A stretch of DNA of 6,282 bases from an uncultured Actinomycetes bacterium (GCA_903930195.1 CAIYXH010000008.1:1-6282); one strand, 5' to 3'; counted from the stretch's first letter, positions 1 through 5,151 are shown. Translations and numbers: made by a program. Notes: generated by a model from the sequence alone, not told the origin.

Positions 1-123
1 CGTCGTCGAGGGCGCCAGCGTGCTCGGCGACGACTTGGAGACGAGCCCGACGATCGCGAACGCCGCGACGAACGCGACGAGCCCTCCGCCGATCACGATG
101 ATCCTGCGCCTCTTCGGGCTCAT
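1..123 (-). CDS. Membrane-anchored protein, N-terminal fragment (cut by window edge)
   Basis: Only the first 41 codons are in the window. They read as a short basic start (MSPKRRR), then one hydrophobic segment at about residues 8-28, then a Ser/Thr/Pro-rich stretch (SKSSPSTLAPSTT). This is the layout of a signal-anchor protein with an extracytoplasmic domain. The ATG overlaps the stop of the DUF3343 gene by 4 bp (ATGA), and a GGAG lies a few bases upstream, so it is the third gene of the cysteine desulfurase operon. The same anchor plus Ser/Pro linker is common in membrane-tethered thioredoxin/TlpA-like proteins, which would suit a sulfur-handling operon. That identity is a guess, because the catalytic domain is outside the window. 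Confidence 0.7.
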   Translation of the reverse strand, partial: MSPKRRRIIVIGGGLVAFVAAFAIVGLVSKSSPSTLAPSTT

Positions 124-392
124 GCGCTCCCCACTTCCGCGGTAGTCGGTTGCTCGACGCCGTCGTCGAGGTCGTACGGATGAATGGCTTCGAAGCGCAC
201 GCGCGCGGCCTCCAGGGCGGCCTCGACCGCAGCCTCGTCCTCCCAGCGGAATGCCACGGCGACGCCGCAGTTCGGGCTCACCTCGCGCGGGCCGGGAACG
301 AGGCGCGCGGCCAGGCCTGCGCGCTCGAGCGTCCGCTCGCCGCGCATGGCGTGCTCGGACGCATAGAACGAGACGACACCGCCCCACTTCAT
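120..392 (-). CDS. DUF3343 / Se_S_carrier-like small protein
   Basis: This 90-residue protein matches the DUF3343 family (Pfam 'putative Se/S carrier protein-like') in length and pattern. It has an N-terminal beta strand and helix (about residues 5-28, with YASEHAMRGERTL). It then has the PREVSPNCG segment with a single cysteine at residue 42, followed by a strand ending in FRW and an acidic helix. Family members are proposed to carry sulfur or selenium as a persulfide or perselenide on the conserved Cys. That role rests mainly on gene neighbourhood and is not well tested. The start at 392 is set by a GAGG seven bases upstream and a 4-bp ATGA overlap with the cysteine desulfurase gene. Its stop overlaps the next gene in the same way. 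A desulfurase directly upstream fits a donor and acceptor pair. The last ten or so residues (QPTTAEVGSA) look like an unconserved tail. Confidence 0.85.
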   Translation of the reverse strand: MKWGGVVSFYASEHAMRGERTLERAGLAARLVPGPREVSPNCGVAVAFRWEDEAAVEAALEAARVRFEAIHPYDLDDGVEQPTTAEVGSA

Positions 393-1576
393 GCGCGCGC
401 CTCGGCGGCCTCGGCGCGCTCCCGCGTGGCGATCGAGCGAACGGCGGCGAGCGCCGCGTCGATGTCGGCCTCGGTGGTCGCGTGCCTCCACGAGAACCGC
501 ACGGTCCCGTTCGGCGCGGTGCCGAGCGACCGGTGCGCTGCGGGTGCGCAGTGAAGCCCGGCGCGCGTCATCACGCCCCACTCGTCGTCGAGGAGCCGCG
601 ACACAGTCGCCGAGGGGATCTCGCCGACGTTCAGCGAGACGATCCCGACGTTCCTGGCCGTGTCGAACGGCCCGAACACGGTGACGCCCGGGATCGTGGC
701 GAGCCCCTCCCGGAACCGCCCTCCCAGCGCCGCCATCTGCGTCTGGATCTGCTCGATCCCCGTTTCCCTCAGAAAATCCGCAGACGCGCCCAGCCCGACG
801 ATGCCCATACCGTTCAGCGTGCCACTTTCGTACCGGTCGGGGGCGAAATCCGGTTGAACCTCCAGCTCCGAGAGACTGCCGGTGCCGCCGCGCATCAGCG
901 GCTCGATCTCGACACCGGGCGCGATGTAGAGGAGCCCCGTCCCCGTCGGGCCTAGCAGGCCCTTGTGCCCCGGCATCGCGACCGCGGACGCGCCGAGGGC
1001 CTCGACCGCGAGCGGCACGTGGCCGGCGCTCTGCGAGGCATCGAGGATGAAGGGGACCCCGGCGTCCCGGGCTGCGGCCGCCAGAGCCGCTGTAGGCAGG
1101 ATCGCGCCCGTCACGTTCGACGCATGCGTCGCCACGGCGAGTCCGGCGCCGCGGAGCGCCTTGGCGAACCGCTCGAGCTCGAGCTCCCCGGTCTGCCCGT
1201 CGGCCGGCACGACGTCGATGTCGATCCGGCCGCGCTGCTCGAGGTGGCGCAGCGGCCGCATCACCGAGTTGTGCTCGAGCGAGGTCGTGACGACGCGCGC
1301 GCCCGGGGTGACGAGGCCGTAGATCGCCAGGTTCAGCCCCTCGGTCGCGTTCTTCGTGAAGATGAGATCGTCGGGCGAGGACGCGCCGAGCAGCTCGGCG
1401 AGGCTCTCGCGCGCAAGGCTGACCGCACGCGACGCTGCGATCGACCGCCGGTGGCCCGAACGGCCTGTGTTGCCGCCCGCCTCGGCGAAGTAGCGTTGGA
1501 TCGCCTCGAGCACGACCGGGGGCTTCGGCCACGACGTCGCCGCATGATCCAGGTAGACCTCCGTCGGCGCCGCCAT
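389..1576 (-). CDS. Cysteine desulfurase family protein (EF2568/TIGR01977-like, PLP aminotransferase class V)
   Basis: This is a complete 395-residue PLP enzyme that would release sulfur (or selenium) from cysteine (or selenocysteine) onto its own cysteine as a persulfide. Visible landmarks are YLDHAATSWPKPP at 8-20, GGNTGRSGH at 34-42, the PLP-stacking His102 in EHNS, Asn154 in ASNVTG, Asp179 and Gln182 in DASQ, and the Schiff-base Lys205 in GHKG. The catalytic Cys343 lies in RAGLHCAPAAH. The ATSxPKPP start and GRSGH block are typical of the EF2568-type group rather than IscS or SufS. Haft and Self linked that group to orphan SelD and selenium-dependent molybdenum hydroxylases. The gene is first in an operon: its stop overlaps the DUF3343 start by 4 bp. 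The start at 1576 is the first ATG before the conserved N-terminus. No strong Shine-Dalgarno sequence precedes it, and a possible promoter places the transcript start close to the ATG. Confidence 0.93.
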   Translation of the reverse strand: MAAPTEVYLDHAATSWPKPPVVLEAIQRYFAEAGGNTGRSGHRRSIAASRAVSLARESLAELLGASSPDDLIFTKNATEGLNLAIYGLVTPGARVVTTSLEHNSVMRPLRHLEQRGRIDIDVVPADGQTGELELERFAKALRGAGLAVATHASNVTGAILPTAALAAAARDAGVPFILDASQSAGHVPLAVEALGASAVAMPGHKGLLGPTGTGLLYIAPGVEIEPLMRGGTGSLSELEVQPDFAPDRYESGTLNGMGIVGLGASADFLRETGIEQIQTQMAALGGRFREGLATIPGVTVFGPFDTARNVGIVSLNVGEIPSATVSRLLDDEWGVMTRAGLHCAPAAHRSLGTAPNGTVRFSWRHATTEADIDAALAAVRSIATRERAEAAEARA

Positions 1577-1584
1577 CGAGAGCG

Positions 1585-1613
1585 ATGGAAGCCGACCTGA
1601 CGAGAATCGTCAA
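1585..1613 (-). promoter_or_regulatory. Possible promoter of the cysteine desulfurase operon
   Basis: On the minus strand there is TTGACG (1613-1608), a 17-base spacer and TTCCAT (1590-1585). The -35 is good and the -10 weak. Transcription from it would start within a few bases of the ATG at 1576, giving a leaderless or nearly leaderless mRNA, which agrees with the lack of a Shine-Dalgarno sequence. This is pattern matching only. Confidence 0.35.
1598..1612. promoter_or_regulatory. Perfect palindrome TGACGA-N3-TCGTCA, candidate operator
   Basis: A 15-base perfect inverted repeat with 6-bp arms lies in the 73-bp divergent region between the desulfurase operon and the secreted-protein gene at 1650. 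It overlaps the possible -35 of the minus-strand promoter and lies 38 bp before the plus-strand start. The position suits a repressor site that could control one or both genes. I do not recognise the binding protein. Confidence 0.4.
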
Positions 1614-1649
1614 GTACGACGGCAAACTCCGACGGAGTACGCTTGCTCC

Positions 1650-2741
1650 ATGCGGCGCGCGCTCGCCTCGCGGATCCAGGCCGTTGCGCTCGCAGGCGGC
1701 GCGGCTCTCGCCCTCGCCGCGGCCGGTGCGGGCTCGGGTCTCGCCGGTTCGAGCTCGCAGGCGTTCTCGATCGCCTACGACAACCATCTCTGCACGTTCC
1801 CGTTCACGATCGTCGTCAAGGCGAGCGGAACCCCGACCGACCTCGTCGGCTTCGAGTTCACCGGCCCCGCGACCGTCACGCTGAAGAACGCGAAGACCGG
1901 CCGCACCGCCGTCCTGCACCAGACCGGCACCTACGCCGTCAATCCGAAGAGCCAGAGCGTCTCCTTCTCCGGCGAGCGGCTCTGGTTCCGCCCCGAGGGT
2001 GCGCCGTTCCTCGTCACGACCGGAAAGGGAACGCTGAACGCGCCGAACTTCGTGCTCGACGCGTCGCACCTGACAACGAAGGTCATCGACCCGTGCGTGC
2101 TGCTCGGGCCGACGCAGCCGGTCTCGACCACGTCGACGGCCGTCGCGCCGCCGTGGCGGCTCCCGAACGACTCCCTGACGCACATCGCCCACGCGGGGCT
2201 GATCCCGGTGGTCGGCAACCTCGTCCGGCACGACCACGTCCATCTCGACATTCGCGTCAACGGGCGGCCGATCACGATCCCGGCCGGCGTCGGCATGGCC
2301 GCACCCGGCGACGACGGCCCCTGTCCACCGTCAGGCGCCAACACGGTCGGCGACTGCGCCTCGGGACACGTCTGGTTCGCCAAGGTCGCAACGGCACCGA
2401 TCCACACCCACAGCTCGGCAGGGCTGATCCACATCGAGTCCGACCGCAAGGGCTCCTTCACCCTCGGCCAGTTCTTCGACGAGTGGGGCGTGCGCCTGAC
2501 GGCAACCTGCCTCGGGCCGTACTGCACGGGCTCCGGCAAGCAGCTCCGCGTCTATGTCGACGGGAAGCGGTTCAGCGGCAGTCCACGCAACGTCGTGCTC
2601 ACGAACCACCAGGAGGTCGCGCTCGTCTTCGGCGGCGCCTCGGCGTTCCGCTCCGTGCCCTCGACCTACACCGGCGGCTGGCCGGGCGTCGGCTGCGGCG
2701 GCAAGGGCGAGACGTCGTGCCTGCTGCCCGTCAAGGGCTAG
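1650..2741 (+). CDS. Secreted two-domain protein with HxHxH / IHTH histidine clusters
   Basis: This is a 363-residue protein with a Sec-type signal peptide: MRRALASR, then a hydrophobic Ala/Leu/Gly run to about residue 32 with a likely cut near LAG-SS. Residues 40-150 form a beta-rich domain that opens with C48-T-F-P-F and closes near C149. It resembles a domain seen in many actinobacterial secreted hypotheticals. After a Thr/Pro linker, residues 175-345 hold HDHVHLDIRVNG (194-205), the IPAG segment (210-213), IHTHSSAGLIHIES (251-264) and FTLGQFFDEWG (270-280). Cysteines at 225, 236, 287, 292, 349 and 357 could pair outside the cell. The His clusters look able to bind metal, but no function is known to me. 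A GGAG lies 12 bases before the ATG. The gene diverges from the desulfurase operon and converges on the next secreted-protein gene, so it is probably monocistronic. Confidence 0.8.
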   Translation: MRRALASRIQAVALAGGAALALAAAGAGSGLAGSSSQAFSIAYDNHLCTFPFTIVVKASGTPTDLVGFEFTGPATVTLKNAKTGRTAVLHQTGTYAVNPKSQSVSFSGERLWFRPEGAPFLVTTGKGTLNAPNFVLDASHLTTKVIDPCVLLGPTQPVSTTSTAVAPPWRLPNDSLTHIAHAGLIPVVGNLVRHDHVHLDIRVNGRPITIPAGVGMAAPGDDGPCPPSGANTVGDCASGHVWFAKVATAPIHTHSSAGLIHIESDRKGSFTLGQFFDEWGVRLTATCLGPYCTGSGKQLRVYVDGKRFSGSPRNVVLTNHQEVALVFGGASAFRSVPSTYTGGWPGVGCGGKGETSCLLPVKG

Positions 2742-2756
2742 CCGAAGAGAGAACGC

Positions 2757-2853
2757 CCAGGGACTGGCTAGCCGGCTCGGCCCTGCCTGTCCCACTCGAC
2801 CCGCCGCGAGCTACCCGAGGCCACACCAGGACAGACCAGAGGTCGGTCCCTGG
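2757..2853. repeat. Tandem repeat unit, copy A (~114-bp period)
   Basis: This copy aligns with 2871-2967. Both begin CCAGGG(A/G)CTGG, continue through a GCCGGC(T/A)CGGCC-like block and CTGTCCCACTC, and end in GGACAGACCAGAGGTC. The offset is 113-114 bp throughout. The middle of the unit (about 2798-2824) is poorly conserved, which suggests an old duplication. Confidence 0.7.
2829..2849. repeat. REP-like palindrome 1
   Basis: Left arm GGACAGACC, loop AGA, right arm GGTCGGTCC: 9-bp arms with one mismatch (A2833 against G2845). The flanks CCAG and CTGG extend the stem past a one-base bulge. There is no T-run on either side, so it is not a classical intrinsic terminator, though it sits between convergent genes and could help end both transcripts. 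Confidence 0.6.
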
Positions 2854-2858
2854 AACGG

Positions 2859-2892
2859 CGTGCCGGCCGGCCAGGGGCTGGCAGCCGGCACG
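2859..2892. repeat. Long GC hairpin between the two palindromes
   Basis: CGTGCCGGC (2859-2867) pairs with GCCGGCACG (2884-2892). Inside it GCCAG (2870-2874) pairs with CTGGC (2878-2882) around a GGG loop, giving about 14 bp of stem. It marks the junction of copies A and B and may act as a two-way transcription stop. Confidence 0.55.
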
Positions 2893-2967
2893 GCCGGTGC
2901 TGTCCCACTCCAGACGCTGCGCACTCCCTGCGACACGACCAGGGACAGACCAGAGGTCTGTCACTCG
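2871..2967. repeat. Tandem repeat unit, copy B (~114-bp period)
   Basis: Second copy of the unit at 2757-2853, with the same order of blocks and one single-base offset shift (113 against 114). It ends in the second REP-like palindrome. Confidence 0.7.
2944..2962. repeat. REP-like palindrome 2
   Basis: GACAGACC, loop AGA, GGTCTGTC: a perfect 8-bp stem. Compared with palindrome 1 the left flank is intact and the right flank has drifted (CACTCG instead of CCCTGG). The two copies together imply an ancestor with perfect 13-bp arms (CCAGGGACAGACC) around AGA. Confidence 0.6.
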
Positions 2968-2990
2968 ACTGGCGCGAACGTGTGAGCCGG

Positions 2991-3794
2991 CTAGGAGACG
3001 ACGAGCGGGCTCGTCTTCGAGCCGAGCTTGCTCGTGATCGACCACTTGCCCGCGGAGAGCGTGATCAGCACGGAGCGCTTGCCGACGAAAGAGGCGCTGG
3101 TGAGGTTGAGCGCGTGATGCTTCGCCGGGACGAGCACGAGACCGCCGTTCGTGCTCTTGTCCGTGATCGTCAGCGTGTACTTGCCGGAGGCGAGCTTGGT
3201 GACCGGCTTGCCCTTCATCGTCAGCGCCACCGTGCCGTTCGCGGCGACCGACGCTGCGAGCGTGCCCTTGGCGATGTTCGAGCCGACGATGTCGCTGCTG
3301 GTGGTCGCCTTGGTCGAGAACGGGCCCGTCCACTTGACGGCAACCGGCTTCGTCCCGACGACGTCGGCCGAGGTGCGGAAGGTGTGGATGACCGTCGGCG
3401 CATCCGAGCTCGCCCACGTGTAGGTCGAGTTCGGCTGGAGATTGACCACGTCCGAGCTCGAGTACTCCTCGCCCTGATCCATGTTGTCGGCGATGTTGAC
3501 GCCGGGGCCGAGCAGCTCGAAGTACGGCACCCAGGTGCAGGGGCCGATCGACGCGAGATTGAACGAGTAGTAGCCGGCCGGGATGAGGGTCGGCGATCCG
3601 GTTGTGGTGCCGACCGGCGTGCCGTTCGGCAGCGCGACCGTGATCGCGCCCGTCAGGTCGAACGTCACGACCGCTACCAGCGTATCGGCGGAGCGGGCCT
3701 GCGTCGCAGTGGTCGCCGTCGTCGCACCGGCAGCCGAGGCGAAGGCGAAGAAGCAGACAGCGAGCGCGCTTGCGGCAATTCCACGGAGCGTCAT
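2991..3794 (-). CDS. Secreted beta-rich protein, probable degenerate double cupredoxin-like fold
   Basis: The start is placed at the ATG at 3794, with AGGAG eight bases upstream, giving 267 residues; an upstream in-frame ATG at 3857 has no such site. The signal peptide is MTLRGIAAS plus a hydrophobic run, with a likely cut near ASAAGA (19-24). Two stretches share a pattern. One is IPAGYYSFNL, then FELLGPGVN (92-100), then NLQPNSTYTW (118-127). The other is LASGKYTLTI (201-210), then ITLSAGKWSI (244-253). I recall the same LxAGxYT / GPGVN / LxxGxYxFxC layout in Thermoleophilia plastocyanin-like proteins. Here the Cys and His copper ligands are missing in both stretches (SSDAP and TSKLGSK replace the C-x-x-H region). 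It is therefore probably a structural or binding protein rather than an electron carrier. This is inference from memory; the secreted status is more secure than the fold. The gene stands alone and converges on the gene at 1650. Confidence 0.8.
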   Translation of the reverse strand: MTLRGIAASALAVCFFAFASAAGATTATTATQARSADTLVAVVTFDLTGAITVALPNGTPVGTTTGSPTLIPAGYYSFNLASIGPCTWVPYFELLGPGVNIADNMDQGEEYSSSDVVNLQPNSTYTWASSDAPTVIHTFRTSADVVGTKPVAVKWTGPFSTKATTSSDIVGSNIAKGTLAASVAANGTVALTMKGKPVTKLASGKYTLTITDKSTNGGLVLVPAKHHALNLTSASFVGKRSVLITLSAGKWSITSKLGSKTSPLVVS

Positions 3795-3969
3795 CGTCGA
3801 CACTCCTACGAGGGTACCACCCTGCCCCCGCGACCCGCTAGGGGTCTTTGGCGACATCCCCGTCGTTGCTCGGGTGACCGAAGACGCTGTATCGCACCGA
3901 TCCGGCGCGGCCCAGCGGCGGCGCTTGATTTCGCCACCGGCCCCTAGCTGGGACGATTGCGACTACGGC
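3795..3969. other. Intergenic region between two minus-strand genes
   Basis: The 175 bp hold the Shine-Dalgarno sequence of the secreted-protein gene (AGGAG, about 3803-3807 on the minus strand). Just beyond it is a TACCCT that could serve as a -10, without a good -35. No convincing terminator for the upstream YeeE/YedE operon and no small gene were seen. Confidence 0.4.
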
Positions 3970-4404
3970 TCACAGCACCCACGAGCCGATGTGCGGGCTG
4001 ATCCAGGCCGTGTAGACGATGGCCGCGATGTAGAAGCCGCCGAGAAACCACCAGGCGCCGATACGGCCCTGGCCGGCGAGGACGTGCTGGCGGAGCGGGC
4101 AGGCGCCCGAGAGCGTCGCGAAGAAGCCGAGCAGGACGGCGCCGACGACGATCGCGACGTACGCCCAGACGCCGGACGGGGTCGTGCCCACGGCGATCAG
4201 TCCATGGCCGTAGGTTCCCGCGATCACGCGCACGAGGCCGAAGGCGAGCCACGAGCCGACGACGAGGGCCGCCGCGCCCTTGAGCAACTCCGTGTCGCGG
4301 ACGAGTACCCAGTCGCGCAGGCCGCCGATCGTGCACATCCGGGAGCGCTGTCCCAGGTAGCCGACGGCGAGGCCGACGAGGAGCGAGGCGATCGAGACGG
4401 TCAT
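3970..4404 (-). CDS. YeeE/YedE family transporter, C-terminal half (Sulf_transp)
   Basis: This 144-residue membrane protein has about four hydrophobic segments (roughly 5-18, 43-62, 79-99 and 117-135). Two family signatures are present: GQRSRMCTIGGLRD at 18-31 with Cys24, and SGACPLRQHVLAGQG at 99-113 with Cys102. These match the YeeE/YedE (PF04143) transporters. TsuA members import thiosulfate using conserved membrane cysteines, and YedE/FdhT members are tied to selenium use. The R(S)RMCxxGGxRD and CPxRQxxxAG motifs favour the YedE side. It pairs with the preceding half-size gene, whose stop overlaps this start by 4 bp (ATGA). Two half-length genes in place of one full-length gene are also known in this family, so this is probably not a frameshift. 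The substrate, thiosulfate or another sulfur or selenium species, is not settled by sequence. Confidence 0.85.
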   Translation of the reverse strand: MTVSIASLLVGLAVGYLGQRSRMCTIGGLRDWVLVRDTELLKGAAALVVGSWLAFGLVRVIAGTYGHGLIAVGTTPSGVWAYVAIVVGAVLLGFFATLSGACPLRQHVLAGQGRIGAWWFLGGFYIAAIVYTAWISPHIGSWVL

Positions 4405-4895
4405 CGCCGCGCCACCCAGCGCAGGCCGAGCGTCGCCGCGACGATGCCGCCGCCCACCCCGAGGAGCGCGACCGCGCCGCCGAGGTCGCCGAAGCCGGTG
4501 CAGATCAGAATCCGGGTCGGGCAGCCCCCGACGAAGAGCGCCGTGCACATCACGACGGCGCCGAGGACGAACTGGCGCGCGTTCCCGCCGAGGTTGACCG
4601 CGCGGTACTCGCCGTTCTGCGCGGCGGCGAGGAACGAGCCGACGACGACGCCCACCACCGTCAGCAGCGGCCATTTCGCGCCTGCGGTGGTCACGAAGAG
4701 CTTCGTGCCCTCGGTGTGGTTGAGGATCCAGTCGGCGAGGTCGCGTCCGTGGCAGGCCGAGCAGATCCCGTACGCCGCCGGCGGCGAGATGTCGAACCAC
4801 TGCCCGGCGACCGCCGCGAGGAACGCCGCAGCGAGGCCGTAGAAGACGACGGAGCGCGGAAGGCGGCCGATACGGGCGGCGAGGCCGCTGCTCAT
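4401..4895 (-). CDS. YeeE/YedE family transporter, N-terminal half with CxxCHG motif
   Basis: This 164-residue protein has a first hydrophobic segment at about 16-31. A loop carries ISPPAAYGICSACHGRDLADW (36-56), and further segments lie at about 76-92, 108-124 and 138-158. The GGCPTRILICTGFGD block (123-137) with Cys125 is a YeeE/YedE signature, as is the WPLLTVVGVVVGSFLAA segment (75-91) followed by NGEYR. Cys45-S-A-Cys48-His49-Gly50 matches the c-type haem attachment motif. My recollection is that a CxxCH at this place recurs in one YeeE/YedE subgroup, so it may serve persulfide or metal chemistry instead. The start at 4895 (MSSGL) is preferred to 4907 because it gives a 4-bp ATGA overlap with the upstream small gene. 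The C-terminal half follows with the same overlap. The two products probably form one transporter. Confidence 0.87.
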   Translation of the reverse strand: MSSGLAARIGRLPRSVVFYGLAAAFLAAVAGQWFDISPPAAYGICSACHGRDLADWILNHTEGTKLFVTTAGAKWPLLTVVGVVVGSFLAAAQNGEYRAVNLGGNARQFVLGAVVMCTALFVGGCPTRILICTGFGDLGGAVALLGVGGGIVAATLGLRWVARR

Positions 4896-5089
4896 GGAGC
4901 CGCGCACGCGGTCGCCGCCCCGCCCGACGACGCGGGAGCCGCTGCGCCGTTCGGCACGAAGCGTAGGCCGCCTCCGACGAGCACGCCGACGACGGCGAGC
5001 GCGACGAAGGCGTGGCGGCGCAAGAAACGGCGCCGCGGGGCAGCCGCCTCCGGCTCCATCACCTCGAGCGTCGAACTCTCGTCAGGCAC
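4892..5089 (-). CDS. Small single-pass membrane protein heading the YeeE/YedE operon
   Basis: The frame encodes 65 residues from GTG at 5089, or 55 from ATG at 5059. It has an acidic start (PDESSTLEVMEPEAAA), an Arg-rich stretch (PRRRFLRRH), one hydrophobic segment (AFVALAVVGVLVGGGL), and a short Ala/Gly tail ending ATACAAP with one Cys near the C-terminus. The topology rule places the tail outside. It is supported mainly by its 4-bp ATGA overlap with the YeeE/YedE N-half gene and by its shape. I do not recognise a family. GTG is chosen because TACAGT six bases upstream could be a -10 that makes the mRNA leaderless; the ATG at 5059 has GAGG only two bases away. It may be an accessory subunit of the transporter. 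Confidence 0.55.
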   Translation of the reverse strand: MPDESSTLEVMEPEAAAPRRRFLRRHAFVALAVVGVLVGGGLRFVPNGAAAPASSGGAATACAAP

Positions 5090-5095
5090 GCCGCC

Positions 5096-5101
5096 ACTGT
5101 A
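5096..5101 (-). promoter_or_regulatory. Possible -10 box of the YeeE/YedE operon
   Basis: TACAGT reads on the minus strand and ends six bases before the GTG at 5089. At the expected distance (GGCAAA, 5124-5119) the -35 is poor. The call rests on one hexamer and its position. Confidence 0.25.
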
Positions 5102-5122
5102 GCGCCGCAAGGGGCGGATTTG

Positions 5123-5138
5123 CCCGGGCGGACCCGGG
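5123..5138. promoter_or_regulatory. Two CCCGGG sites one helical turn apart
   Basis: CCCGGG occurs at 5123-5128 and 5133-5138, with starts exactly 10 bp apart, in the 62-bp gap between the divergent YeeE/YedE operon and the iron permease-like gene. Such spacing puts both on one face of the helix. In GC-rich DNA the word is common, so chance is possible. Confidence 0.25.
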
Positions 5139-5151
5139 TAGCCACTACCGC

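Larger units (their letters stand above)
2768..2994. repeat. Element bounded by 11-bp inverted repeats
   Basis: CTAGCCGGCTC at 2768-2778 is the exact reverse complement of GAGCCGGCTAG at 2984-2994. The pair encloses both repeat units, about 227 bp in total, between two convergent genes. The right copy contains the stop codon of the minus-strand gene (2991-2993). The size and ends recall a small non-coding mobile repeat or a REP-doublet array, but no target-site duplication was identified. Confidence 0.4.

Noticed and set aside
120..2243. A 707-codon open frame on the minus strand spanning the desulfurase and the secreted-protein gene
   Set aside because: Only its last 90 codons (DUF3343) have protein-like composition. 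The rest is Arg/Gly/Ala-rich, typical of an out-of-frame read in GC-rich DNA, and it overlaps two well-supported genes.
2757..2967. CRISPR array
   Set aside because: There are only two long, diverged units with internal palindromes and no regular short repeat-spacer pattern.
1643..3037. A 464-codon open frame on the plus strand overlapping the secreted-protein gene
   Set aside because: Arg/Pro-rich translation without domains; it is the shifted frame of the gene at 1650.
2731..3417. Open frame on the minus strand through the repeat region
   Set aside because: Its translation repeats TDLWSV because the DNA repeats, and the rest is low-complexity His/Arg sequence opposite or out of frame with the real gene.
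4398..4408. YeeE/YedE as one gene broken by a frameshift
   Set aside because: The ATGA junction is the same type seen at the other operon joints, both halves are complete with their own motifs, and half-size gene pairs occur in this family.
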